24,218 nt of DNA from an uncultured Pedobacter sp. (GCF_946479715.1 NZ_CAMLHF010000072.1:1-24218), one strand, 5' to 3'; counted from the stretch's first letter, positions 1 to 6,766 are shown. Numbers and translations are program-made. The notes: generated by a model not told the origin, from the sequence alone.

Positions 1-21
1 TCGACTGGATTAGGACAGAGG

Positions 22-88
22 GCGCACTGCTTCGACATTTCTTCGGAAAACAGGTGCCTTTTTCCGAAGGAGTGTCGAAGAAGTGTGC
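22..88. repeat. Imperfect inverted repeat (hairpin)
   Basis: The arms 22-50 and 59-88 are reverse complements over about 29 bases with roughly five mismatches; the core is CTTCGACA with TGTCGAAG, plus CTTCGGAAAA with its complement. The loop is about 8 bases. No T-run follows, so it is not a clear intrinsic terminator. The sequence differs from the GTCATCTCGA palindromes found later in the window. It could belong to another intergenic palindrome family; copy number cannot be judged from here. Confidence 0.7.
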
Positions 89-267
89 TTCCAGTGTGCT
101 CGCAGGTATAACCAAGCTATGAGAAAAGAGTAAGCTTGCTCAGTCTGGATGATCGAGAATAAGCGCGTAAAGAATGGCTATAAGTACCTCCATATGTTAA
201 TAATCATGGCTGATATTATATGGAATCTGAAAGTGGTGATTTTATAAACGCAAAAAGCGTGGAACCC

Positions 268-402
268 CACTTACCGAATCAGAGGTCGTAGGAGACCCAC
301 AAACGAATAAGTAGAGCCCACGCTTATTGCGTGAGCACTTTTCACTTATTTTCTCGTTTGTTTTTGAAATTTCCTACGTTTCTGACTCGAGATTCTTAAG
401 TG
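268..402. repeat. Long imperfect inverted repeat, about 40 bp paired
   Basis: Successive blocks pair across a single axis: 268-273 with 397-402 (CACTTA/TAAGTG), 276-280 with 391-395 (GAATC/GATTC), 281-283 with 381-383, 287-293 with 372-378 (CGTAGGA/TCCTACG), 299-306 with 354-361 (ACAAACGA/TCGTTTGT), 307-312 with 344-349 (ATAAGT/ACTTAT) and 319-323 with 329-333 (CACGC/GCGTG) closing on a TTATT loop. That is about 40 pairs in 135 bases, in the same order on both sides. It could be a structured RNA gene, a foldback (MITE-like) element or the non-coding end of a lost mobile element. No transposase or reverse transcriptase is beside it within the window. Confidence 0.65.
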
Positions 403-433
403 CTAAATGCTTCAAATATTTTGAAGATTTGGC
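402..433. repeat. Hairpin adjoining the long foldback
   Basis: CTTCAAA (410-416) pairs with TTTGAAG (420-426), and the stem continues with AAAT/ATTT and GC/GC to 402 and 433, with one bulged base at 409. It starts exactly where the 268-402 foldback ends, so the two look like parts of one structured unit. An A-rich tract follows; there is no T-run on the plus strand. Confidence 0.5.
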
Positions 434-749
434 AAAAATATAATATTTAGCTTTTACATATCTTTTTAGTTTCGACTAATCTATATAGATAAACCTAAAG
501 AACCAAATATTTCTTTATAATTTATTTTTGTAATCAAATGTAATATTCTGACCTAATTATCAAGATTTTGAATAGATGGTAAATAATCTTTTACACCCTA
601 AATCCCAACCTTAGAACTGTTGTGTTTTTGCAACAATTTGTTAAATCTTACGTAATTGATTGAACAATAGTAATATACTATATCGATAGATCCGTAGTGA
701 TCGGTAAGGATACCATAACTGAAATATGCACTTAACCTCCGCAAAATTA

Positions 750-1370
750 TTAGAAATTATACCCAAAATGCAATCCCGGCTGCCCGAAGAAGAATTTTGA
801 CCATCTATCGTCAACCTGTTTAAACGAATCAGGCATTGTTGATTGATATGGACGATGAGTCATTGCTATAGAAGGTTGAAAAAAAAGCCTATCCTTGAAA
901 AGTTTAATGTGATAACCAATGGAATAAGTGTTGAAGATTTGAAAGCCATTGTCCTTATTACCGTTATCATTTACAAAGGTTTGCCAAGCAGGCATCATGT
1001 CAACTTGAGCAAAAAGATGCCTCCATAAAAACCTTTGATAATTAAGTGAAACTCCGTGTTCACGAATATAACCTGGAAACCCTTCTCCTTCTGCTTCAAA
1101 TGATTTTCCATAAGGAATGCCAATTGGCCAGGCATATTTCCAAGTTTTAAGTTCAATTGAAATTACATCCTTTCCTGTAATGCGATAACCTAAGTTCAGA
1201 TAAACCATACCAGGCGGATTATTATCAGCTACTACATTAGCTATCATAAATAAGGTACTTCCTATAAAATACTTTCTATAAGTACTGTCTTGTTTGGAAT
1301 ATTGAGCTTTAATTTGTAGAGTGCTTGCTATCATTAAAATCAAGGCGAACCATAAAATTTTCTTTTGCAT
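750..1370 (-). CDS. Putative outer-membrane beta-barrel protein (hypothetical)
   Basis: A 206-residue protein with a clear N-terminal signal peptide (residues 1-23, MQKKILWFALILMIAS..., ending KAQ), followed by alternating polar/aromatic stretches rich in Tyr, Phe and Trp and a C-terminal Phe, which suggests a small outer-membrane beta-barrel. I do not recognise a named family. The frame is open to 1424, but I chose the start at 1370 because the signal peptide begins there and because a TACCTTTG promoter box lies at 1407-1400, downstream of the longer start. It is transcribed divergently from the Crp-family gene at 1586. Its promoter shares a 31-bp element with the lipoprotein gene at 2278, so both are probably controlled by the same regulator (inference). 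Confidence 0.7.
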   Translation of the reverse strand: MQKKILWFALILMIASTLQIKAQYSKQDSTYRKYFIGSTLFMIANVVADNNPPGMVYLNLGYRITGKDVISIELKTWKYAWPIGIPYGKSFEAEGEGFPGYIREHGVSLNYQRFLWRHLFAQVDMMPAWQTFVNDNGNKDNGFQIFNTYSIGYHIKLFKDRLFFQPSIAMTHRPYQSTMPDSFKQVDDRWSKFFFGQPGLHFGYNF

Positions 1371-1399
1371 ATCAATAGATTGGTTGTTAAACGATAATG

Positions 1400-1407
1400 C
1401 AAAGGTA
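1400..1407 (-). promoter_or_regulatory. Promoter -7 box, TACCTTTG
   Basis: Reading the minus strand, TACCTTTG fits the Bacteroidota -7 consensus TAnnTTTG. It lies 29 bases upstream of the start codon at 1370 and exactly 13 bases downstream of the shared 31-bp element at 1421-1451. The same spacing is seen at 2201-2252, which strongly supports function. Confidence 0.6.
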
Positions 1408-1420
1408 GATTGGTGATGGG

Positions 1421-1451
1421 CCATAACTCGTTCACTTAAGTTAAGAAACGA
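1421..1451 (-). promoter_or_regulatory. Shared operator, copy 1 (24-bp dyad core 1428-1451)
   Basis: On the minus strand it reads TCGTTTCTTAACTTAAG then TG then AACGAGTTATGG. The core is an imperfect dyad (TCGTT-CTTAA-c-TTAAG-AACGA). 27 of the 31 bases are identical to copy 2 at 2201-2231, and copy 2 sits in the same position in front of another gene. By spacing its dyad centre would lie roughly 40-46 bases upstream of the transcription start, where class II activators of the Crp/Fnr family usually bind. The encoded Crp-family protein next door is the obvious candidate ligand (inference). Confidence 0.65.
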
Positions 1452-1585
1452 ACCTTACCATGTATATTTAATTCTTGAAGATTTTAATATTATCAGAATT
1501 TTCATGTGAAATAATTTTTTGACGGCAATTAATATATCATCAAGAAATATTAAATTGACACCTGTATCGTCTAAATATTAAAAAA

Positions 1586-2185
1586 ATGCAATTGACTAAT
1601 AATAAAATGGATCAAATCCTGTTAGATTTTTTAGCGAGATATGTAATCCTGTCTGAAGAGGAGCAAAATGTTATTATAAATTTAGCCATTTTTAAAAGTT
1701 TTAGGAAAGGAACAATTTTATTGAAAGAGGGTGAACTCTCAAAGGATGCCTATTTTGTGCTTCAAGGATGTATCAGGTGCTATTATATGATTGATGCAGA
1801 AGAAAAGACTACTGCTTTTTATACCGAGTCTGAAACCCTTAACCCTCCAGGCGTATTAAACCATACCCCATCTGAATATTATGTTGATTGTCTTGAGGAC
1901 TCTATTTTGATTGTAGCTAGTTCAGAAGCAGATGAAGAACTTTTTGCAAAATACCCTATCTTGGAAAAACTGTGTCGTCTTGTTTCCGAAGATTTACACT
2001 CAAAAAGTCAAATAGCATTTGATAATTTTAAGATTTCTACACCAGAACAACGCTATTTAAATTTGCTAGAAATAAGGCCGGATTTGGCCCAAAGAATCCC
2101 TCAATACTATTTAGCGAGTTATTTGGGTATCACTCCGCAATCTTTAAGTAGAATGAGAAAGAGGCTGGTTAGAAAGGCCTCTTAA
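1586..2185 (+). CDS. Crp/Fnr-family transcriptional regulator
   Basis: A 199-residue protein with an N-terminal cyclic-nucleotide-binding-like beta-roll (about residues 20-115, with the FRKGTILLKEGELSKDAYFV block) and a C-terminal winged helix-turn-helix (about 168-196, YYLASYLGITPQSLSRMRKRL region). This is the usual layout of short Bacteroidota Crp/Fnr regulators. The classic cAMP phosphate pocket (GE...RTA) is not evident and no Fnr-type cysteine cluster is seen, so the effector is unknown. An internal ATG at 1607 (residue 8) is an equally plausible start, since the first seven residues are not conserved-looking. The gene is flanked on both sides, in inverted orientation, by two copies of the same dyad element, which are probably its binding sites. 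Confidence 0.85.
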   Translation: MQLTNNKMDQILLDFLARYVILSEEEQNVIINLAIFKSFRKGTILLKEGELSKDAYFVLQGCIRCYYMIDAEEKTTAFYTESETLNPPGVLNHTPSEYYVDCLEDSILIVASSEADEELFAKYPILEKLCRLVSEDLHSKSQIAFDNFKISTPEQRYLNLLEIRPDLAQRIPQYYLASYLGITPQSLSRMRKRLVRKAS

Positions 2186-2200
2186 ATTTACGACACCAAA

Positions 2201-2231
2201 TCGTTTCTTAACTTAAGGTAACGAGTTTAGG
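2201..2231 (+). promoter_or_regulatory. Shared operator, copy 2 (24-bp dyad core 2201-2224)
   Basis: Reads TCGTTTCTTAACTTAAG then GT then AACGAGTTTAGG. It matches copy 1 (1421-1451, opposite strand) except at positions 18-19 and two bases near the right end. It begins 15 bases after the regulator stop codon and ends 13 bases before the TATGTTTG box of the lipoprotein gene. The position relative to the promoter is identical in the two copies. Probable binding site of the adjacent Crp-family protein (inference). Confidence 0.65.
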
Positions 2232-2244
2232 CTTTTATCATTTT

Positions 2245-2252
2245 TATGTTTG
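2245..2252 (+). promoter_or_regulatory. Promoter -7 box, TATGTTTG
   Basis: A full match to TAnnTTTG, 25 bases upstream of the lipoprotein ATG at 2278 and 13 bases after operator copy 2. No convincing -33 TTTG is present at the usual distance; the dyad element occupies that region, as expected for an activator-dependent promoter. Confidence 0.6.
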
Positions 2253-2277
2253 CATAGAATTATTAAAAACATACCTT

Positions 2278-2667
2278 ATGAAAAAGTCAATTTTTACACT
2301 ACTAATGGTAGTCACAGTTTTTGTTTCCTGCAAGAAAGATTCAGATAAAAAGCCTGATAATAATTCGCGGACAGTGCGTTATGAGATTACAGGAGCTTTT
2401 TCGGGACCAACACTGATGGTGTCGTATACGACTGCTACAGGTGGTACGGCAAATGATCCGGTCGCATCGCTTCCATGGACAAAAGAAATTACTTACGCTA
2501 CAAATGTAGCTGCAGCCATTGTCGCAATATCGGGAAATGGAGGAGTGGCTGGTCAAAAAGTAACAATTGTGGTCAAGAGAGGAGGCAGTCAGGTAGGAGC
2601 ACCAATCGATGCCGTGGCCGATGCCTCAGGAAGTTTCTCTAAATCTGCTCCGGCTATAGTTTTTTAA
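2278..2667 (+). CDS. Small lipoprotein, MmpS-like fold suspected
   Basis: A 129-residue protein with a lipoprotein signal peptide and lipobox FVSC, lipidated Cys18 followed by KKDSDKK, the typical Bacteroidota surface or periplasmic lipoprotein start. The mature part (VRYEITG..., a VSYTTATGG stretch, SLPWTKEI, and KVTIVVKRGG) resembles the small beta-sandwich seen in MmpS-type accessory proteins, but this is only a pattern resemblance. No catalytic or metal-binding residues stand out. It is expressed from the operator-bearing promoter at 2201-2252 and is followed 113 bases later by the esterase gene in the same direction. Confidence 0.7.
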   Translation: MKKSIFTLLMVVTVFVSCKKDSDKKPDNNSRTVRYEITGAFSGPTLMVSYTTATGGTANDPVASLPWTKEITYATNVAAAIVAISGNGGVAGQKVTIVVKRGGSQVGAPIDAVADASGSFSKSAPAIVF

Positions 2668-2780
2668 AGTCACCTACCTATTATTGTTTTCAATGATGTC
2701 ATTATGTTTCAATGGAAATTCATTAACTTGGATTTACTAAAGTTGTACGATATTTAATAACAGCAAACCATACTTCGGCA

Positions 2781-4007
2781 ATGAAAAAATTAATTCTCTC
2801 AATTCTTACAGCATTTTTTTCATTGTGTGCCCTGGCTCAAACGGACAATAAGGTGACTATTGGAACAATTGATAGCATTCAATCGAAAATTCTGAATGAA
2901 CAAAGAAAAATCTGGATATATGTACCAAGTAGTTGGCAAGCTGATTCTAAACAACGATATCCAGTATTATATTTGTTAGATGGTGATGCCCATTTTTATT
3001 CGGTAGTAGGTATGATTCAGCAACTCAGTCAGGTAAACGGTAATACTATTTGCCCCGAAATGATTGTAGTTGGCATTCCAAATACGGACAGAACAAGAGA
3101 CCTGACTCCAACACATGTAGATGCTGACCCGCCTTTTATCGACAGTGTATTTTCAAAAACATCAGGGGGTGGCGAACACTTTGTTTCATTTATTGAAAAG
3201 GAATTGATACCACGTATTGATTCCTTATACCCAACGCAACCTTACAAAATATTAACCGGGCATTCATTTGGAGGCCTAACAGTGATGAACGTTGCAATAA
3301 ACCATACAAAATTGTTCAACTCCTACATTTGCATAGACCCAAGCATGTGGTGGGATAAAATGAATTTTTTAAATGCAACTAAGAAGTCTCTGAGAGAAAA
3401 AAAATTTTCAGGAACTACTTTGTATTTAGGAATTGCAAATACCATGGATGATGGCACGGATATAACTAAAGTCCAAAGCGACACATCTGGTGGTACCAGG
3501 CACATCCGTTCAATTCTTGATTTGGATAAATATATTAAAGATCAAAAGCAAAACGGATTAAGGTATGAAAGCAAATATTATAGCAATGATGATCACGGAT
3601 CTGTACCCTTAATCGCAGAGTATGATGCTTTTCGCTTTATTTTTAACAAGTATCGTTTTAAGCTTTCTTTTAAAGACTTTACAGATCCTACGGTAGATTT
3701 AGTAAAGAAATTCGATAATCATTATCAGGAAATTTCAAAACTGTTTGGTTATAAGGTTTCCCCACCTGAAAATATGATAAACGGTCTGGGATATGAACTT
3801 TTACAGCGAAAGCAATATGCCAAAGCTGGAGGACTGTTTAAAATAAATGTTGACAATTATCCTGAAAGTTACAATGTCTACGATTCTTATGGCGACTATT
3901 TCCTGGCAATTGACGATAAATCAAAAGCGATTGAATATTTCAAAAAGTCTTTGTCTATACAAGAAAATCCAGAGTCTCGGAAAAAATTAAATAAATTATT
4001 GGAGTAA
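2781..4007 (+). CDS. Secreted esterase (putative esterase/Fes family) with C-terminal TPR
   Basis: A 408-residue protein with a signal peptide (residues 1-20, ending ALAQ), then an alpha/beta-hydrolase domain of the putative esterase family (esterase D/enterochelin-esterase type, PF00756): RKIWIYVPSSW, YPVLYLLDGDAHF (about 60-72), nucleophile elbow GHSFGG with Ser162, and the late His272 in NDDHGSVP. Residues about 335-400 form a tetratricopeptide-like tail (SYNVYDSYGDYFLAIDDKSKAIEYFKKSL), a combination common in Bacteroidota homologues. Substrate is not predictable; siderophore or acyl esters are possibilities. The gene follows the lipoprotein gene and ends in front of a strong hairpin terminator, so it may be cotranscribed with 2278. 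Confidence 0.85.
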   Translation: MKKLILSILTAFFSLCALAQTDNKVTIGTIDSIQSKILNEQRKIWIYVPSSWQADSKQRYPVLYLLDGDAHFYSVVGMIQQLSQVNGNTICPEMIVVGIPNTDRTRDLTPTHVDADPPFIDSVFSKTSGGGEHFVSFIEKELIPRIDSLYPTQPYKILTGHSFGGLTVMNVAINHTKLFNSYICIDPSMWWDKMNFLNATKKSLREKKFSGTTLYLGIANTMDDGTDITKVQSDTSGGTRHIRSILDLDKYIKDQKQNGLRYESKYYSNDDHGSVPLIAEYDAFRFIFNKYRFKLSFKDFTDPTVDLVKKFDNHYQEISKLFGYKVSPPENMINGLGYELLQRKQYAKAGGLFKINVDNYPESYNVYDSYGDYFLAIDDKSKAIEYFKKSLSIQENPESRKKLNKLLE

Positions 4008-4027
4008 AAGTGCTGGAATAATAATAA

Positions 4028-4065
4028 AAATGCCTGTAAATGATTTATTTACAGGCATTTTATTT
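4028..4065. terminator. Bidirectional intrinsic terminator
   Basis: A perfect 14-bp stem (AAATGCCTGTAAAT at 4028-4041 and its complement at 4047-4060) with a 5-base loop, followed by TTTATTT on the plus strand. On the minus strand the stem is followed by TTTTTATTATTATT, so it can also end transcripts of the convergent sugar dehydrogenase gene. Confidence 0.85.
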
Positions 4066-4130
4066 AAATGTCATACGGATTAACCTCAGTACTCAATGCT
4101 GCGATTTTCGTACGAGTGATGTTGATCCAA

Positions 4131-5330
4131 TTATTGCTTAGCCAGCTTGTATAATTTACCGCTATCTGTTGCTGCGTAAATAGCGCCATCTTTACCAGTG
4201 GCTATGCAGCGCCAGCGTTCGTTTTTATCGGAAAGCAAACGTTCTTCAGCTACAACTTTGTTGTTTTTTATGACCAAACGAATAATGTGTTGCCCACTTA
4301 GTGCCCCAATAAAGAGGTTATTTTTCCACTCAGCAATGTTACCAGTGTAAAACATCATGCAGCCTGGCGAGATAACAGGATCCCAATAGTACACCGGTTG
4401 CACCGTACCTTCTTTCTGTTGTATACCATCGTAGACCTTTTCGCCACTGTATTCAATGCCATAAGTCACGTAAGGCCAGCCGTAGTTGCCGCCGGGTTTA
4501 ATTAAGTTAATCTCGTCGCCACCACGGGGGCCAAATTCTGTTTCCCAAAGGTCGCCGTTAACTGGGTTAATTGATAGACCATCAGGATTACGAAAGCCAT
4601 AGGCATATATCTCAGGTTTAGCATTGGCCTGGCCTATAAATGGGTTGCCGGCAACAGGTTTTCCGTCTTTAGTAATATGAATAATTTTACCAGTGGTTGC
4701 GCTTAAGTCCTGAGCTTTCGCGCGAATATCGTTAGATTGACGGTCACCAGAGCTAATGAAAATATTGCCTTGTTTATCAAACACTAACCGTGAACCAAAC
4801 TGGCCGGCACCTTTAAAACGCGGGCTGGCTTCAAATATCACGCTCACGTTTTCCAGCTTTGTTTCATCCGCCGATAATTTACCTTTAGCTACAGCAAGGG
4901 TAGCCCCCTCGCCCGGTTGCGCGTAGGTCCAGTAGATCATACGGTTTTTGGTAAAATCAGGATCAATGTTCACATCCAGCAAACCACCCTGTCCCTGAAA
5001 TTGTACTTCCGGGAAACCAGTAATGGTTTTATCAATTTTACCGGCAGTTGTCAATATTTGCATGGTTCCTGGCTTACTGCTGATCAGTAAACGGCCGTCG
5101 GGTAAAGCATGCATACCCCAGGGGCCCTTTAGCTCGGTGCTGATGACTTTAACGGTATACGGAGTTTTGGTTTTAACGCTGCCAATACGGGTTTGCCCTG
5201 TGAAAGCAGGTTTATAGTCGCTGTTGGCCTTGTTTTTTTCAACCGGCTTGCCGGTTTGCGCCATGCTGGATGCATTTAACGATAAAAGGGCAACGCCCAG
5301 GGCTAATGGTTTATAAATTTTTGAAAACAT
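4131..5330 (-). CDS. PQQ-dependent sugar dehydrogenase-like protein (GSDH family)
   Basis: A 399-residue secreted protein: signal peptide about residues 1-25 (ending SSMAQ), then a six-bladed beta-propeller of the glucose/sorbosone dehydrogenase family (PF07995), similar in layout to soluble aldose dehydrogenase YliI. Visible blocks are LKGPWGMHALPDGRLLIS (67-84), GQGGLLDVNIDPDF (113-126), FGSRLVFDKQGNIFISSGDR (178-197), AYGFRNPDGLSINP (243-256) and WETEFGPRGGDEINLIKPGG (262-281). The Arg-Asn-Pro element that contacts PQQ is present. The position that usually carries the catalytic His in front of the (F/G)GxRLxF block is Gln177 here (GAGQFGSRLVF), so activity may be altered. Single-gene transcript from a promoter at 5362-5391, ending at the 4028-4065 hairpin. 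Confidence 0.88.
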   Translation of the reverse strand: MFSKIYKPLALGVALLSLNASSMAQTGKPVEKNKANSDYKPAFTGQTRIGSVKTKTPYTVKVISTELKGPWGMHALPDGRLLISSKPGTMQILTTAGKIDKTITGFPEVQFQGQGGLLDVNIDPDFTKNRMIYWTYAQPGEGATLAVAKGKLSADETKLENVSVIFEASPRFKGAGQFGSRLVFDKQGNIFISSGDRQSNDIRAKAQDLSATTGKIIHITKDGKPVAGNPFIGQANAKPEIYAYGFRNPDGLSINPVNGDLWETEFGPRGGDEINLIKPGGNYGWPYVTYGIEYSGEKVYDGIQQKEGTVQPVYYWDPVISPGCMMFYTGNIAEWKNNLFIGALSGQHIIRLVIKNNKVVAEERLLSDKNERWRCIATGKDGAIYAATDSGKLYKLAKQ

Positions 5331-5361
5331 AGTTCACTTTTGATTAATGTCAGGTAAGTTA

Positions 5362-5391
5362 CAATCTTATGAGCTTAATGTTTGAATACAA
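5362..5391 (-). promoter_or_regulatory. Candidate promoter of the sugar dehydrogenase gene
   Basis: On the minus strand TTG (5391-5389), a 19-base spacer and TAAGATTG (5369-5362) resemble the Bacteroidota TTTG-N19-TAnnTTTG promoter with one mismatch in the -7 box. The start codon at 5330 lies 31 bases downstream. Confidence 0.4.
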
Positions 5392-5461
5392 CGTGTTTTT
5401 TACAGTAGTCATAAGAAGATGTTTGGAAATCATAAAATTTTTAGCCTTTAATTAGATTTTG

Positions 5462-5469
5462 TACCTTTG
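5462..5469 (+). promoter_or_regulatory. Promoter -7 box, TACCTTTG, of the RsgA leader
   Basis: A full TAnnTTTG match nearly 200 bases upstream of the GTG start at 5660. The -33 region is only AT-rich. If used, the mRNA would carry a leader of about 185 bases, beginning almost exactly at the short open frame at 5476. Confidence 0.45.
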
Positions 5470-5475
5470 TGTCTT

Positions 5476-5529
5476 ATGCAAAGACAACTATTCACATATT
5501 ATAGTTTAGCAATTGGAATGATTGCCTGA
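5476..5529 (+). CDS. Possible 17-residue leader peptide
   Basis: ATG to TGA encoding MQRQLFTYYSLAIGMIA. It begins six bases after a TACCTTTG box and would be leaderless or nearly so. It sits in the long untranslated region of the RsgA-type gene, with a hairpin (5561-5582, TTGGTA/TACCAA) between it and the main start. The layout recalls a translation-controlled leader, but the peptide carries no obvious run of one amino acid and could be a chance frame. Confidence 0.3.
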   Translation: MQRQLFTYYSLAIGMIA

Positions 5530-5560
5530 TTCCGGGTGTCTTGTTTCTAAAGTTGCCTGC

Positions 5561-5582
5561 TTGGTAGTTTCTGTATTACCAA
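5561..5582 (+). promoter_or_regulatory. Small hairpin in the RsgA leader
   Basis: TTGGTA (5561-5566) pairs with TACCAA (5577-5582) around a 10-base loop. There is no T-run after it, so it is not a typical terminator. It may be part of a regulatory leader structure together with the short open frame upstream. Confidence 0.3.
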
Positions 5583-5659
5583 AGGTGATTTGTATGGGGC
5601 AAACCATTCGGATGATAGAGAATTAAGCAATTTTATTTCATCATTTTAAATTATAAGTA

Positions 5660-6712
5660 GTGAATAACTTATCATTATATGGTTGGAACGACAGTCTGTT
5701 CCAACTCAAACAAACATCACAATACAAACATCTTTTTCATGGTCGTGTTTCTGCAGTAAACAAAACCAATTATGAGGTTATTACCGAAGGTGGTCTGCTG
5801 TTGTGCGAACTAACCGGTAATTTGCTTTATGGAAGGTCATTATATGAACTTCCGTGTACAGGCGATTGGATTATTTTTCAACCTTTTGACGATAACAAAG
5901 GAATAATCGTTGATATTTTACCGCGTAAACATACGCTGTACCGAAGAAAGAGCGGTACAATATCAGACAGGCAAGCTATTGCATCCCATATTGATAAGGC
6001 ATTTATTGTACAAAGCCTTGATGCGAATTTCAGCGTTCGCCGAACGGAACGTTTTATGGTTCAGGTATTAGAAGAAAATATTCAACCGATATTGATACTC
6101 ACTAAATCTGATTTGGAGTTTAGTCGCCATCAAGTAGATGAGTCGCTGAAACATATTGCCCGACAAATGCCAATATTTTTCACAAGTATTCTTTCTCCCG
6201 AAACAATACTTCCTGTGCGAAAATTTATCAGGCAAGGAGAATCGATTGTATTTGTGGGATCATCTGGGGTTGGGAAAAGTTCCTTAATCAATGCATTGTG
6301 TGAACGGACAGTATTTTTTACATCTGAAATAAGCAAGTCCTCAGGTAAAGGGCGGCATACCTCAACCCGAAGAGAAATGGTTCTGATGGATGATAGTGGA
6401 GTTTTAATAGATACGCCGGGCGTAAGAGAATTTGGTTTAGCCTCCGACAATCCTGAAGCGCTGGCAGATATGTTTGATGTTTCTGATTTTGCAGAATCCT
6501 GTCGCTTTGAGAATTGTACGCATGTCGATGAACCTGGTTGTGCAGTTGTCGAAGCCGTGAACAACGGTTTTTTAGAATTTGAAGTATATAGCAGCTACCT
6601 CAAATTGCGAAAAGAATCTTGGTATTTTTCTACCTCTGAACATGAGAAACGCAAAAGAGATAAGTATTTTGGCAGAATTTCAGATGAAGCTAAGAGAATA
6701 AAGAAACGTTGA
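5660..6712 (+). CDS. rsgA: RsgA/YjeQ-type circularly permuted ribosome-assembly GTPase
   Basis: A 350-residue GTPase of the RsgA (YjeQ/YloQ) family, which acts in late maturation of the 30S ribosomal subunit. Seen in order: an N-terminal OB-fold region (about 25-90), then the permuted G domain with G4 TKSD (148-151), G1 P-loop GSSGVGKSS (200-208), the G2 region GRHTSTRRE and G3 DTPG (251-254), then a C-terminal zinc motif Cys281, Cys286, His288, Cys294. The start is GTG; an in-frame TAA at 5654 rules out a longer form, and the N-terminus LYGWNDSL is typical of the family. This Bacteroidota subtype often exists beside a shorter canonical RsgA, so it may be a paralogue. A leader of about 185 bases with a possible small peptide precedes it. 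Confidence 0.9.
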   Translation: MNNLSLYGWNDSLFQLKQTSQYKHLFHGRVSAVNKTNYEVITEGGLLLCELTGNLLYGRSLYELPCTGDWIIFQPFDDNKGIIVDILPRKHTLYRRKSGTISDRQAIASHIDKAFIVQSLDANFSVRRTERFMVQVLEENIQPILILTKSDLEFSRHQVDESLKHIARQMPIFFTSILSPETILPVRKFIRQGESIVFVGSSGVGKSSLINALCERTVFFTSEISKSSGKGRHTSTRREMVLMDDSGVLIDTPGVREFGLASDNPEALADMFDVSDFAESCRFENCTHVDEPGCAVVEAVNNGFLEFEVYSSYLKLRKESWYFSTSEHEKRKRDKYFGRISDEAKRIKKR

Positions 6713-6726
6713 TTTTCCTATTGTTC

Positions 6727-6764
6727 AGTACAGGTGCTCCATTATTAAATGGAACACCTGTACT
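6727..6764. terminator. Hairpin between convergent genes
   Basis: AGTACAGGTGcTCCATT (6727-6743) pairs with its complement at 6748-6764 with one mismatch and a 4-base loop. It lies between the RsgA stop (6712) and the stop of the convergent DHFR-like gene (6767). T-runs are weak on both sides (CTTTCTTTA further on for plus), so efficiency is uncertain. Confidence 0.55.
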
Positions 6765-6766
6765 AG

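Larger units (their letters stand above)
1..749. other. Gene-free region with structured DNA
   Basis: I see no convincing coding sequence here; open frames are short and lack family features. The left part holds a hairpin (22-88), a long foldback (268-402) and an adjoining hairpin (402-433), annotated separately. From about 434 to 749 the DNA is very AT-rich, with chance matches to TAnnTTTG boxes (for example 533-540 plus) that face no gene. A short GTTG...CAAC dyad near 617-638 lies beyond the end of the minus-strand gene at 750 and might help end its transcript, but it is weak. Confidence 0.6.
5331..5659. other. Intergenic region with divergent promoters and a long leader
   Basis: This 329-base gap separates the divergent sugar dehydrogenase and RsgA-type genes. 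It contains a likely minus-strand promoter (5362-5391), a plus-strand TACCTTTG box (5462-5469), a 17-codon open frame (5476-5529), a small hairpin (5561-5582) and about 80 further non-coding bases before the GTG start at 5660. No larger gene is seen. Confidence 0.6.

Noticed and set aside
1..111. Open frame at the left edge as the end of a truncated gene
   Set aside because: Only about 36 codons, covered by a hairpin, and no family resemblance.
240..330. tRNA or tmRNA-like fragment (GGTC-GACC hairpin)
   Set aside because: No acceptor stem, anticodon arm or T-loop pattern fits; the long foldback explains the pairing better.
533..540. TATTTTTG as a plus-strand promoter box
   Set aside because: The surrounding DNA is extremely AT-rich and no plus-strand gene follows before 1586.
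1371..1424. Longer N-terminus for the gene ending at 750
   Set aside because: The signal peptide starts at 1370 and the TACCTTTG box at 1407-1400 lies within the extension.
6130..6564. 144-codon minus-strand frame
   Set aside because: Antisense to the conserved RsgA G domain; low-complexity composition; a shadow frame.
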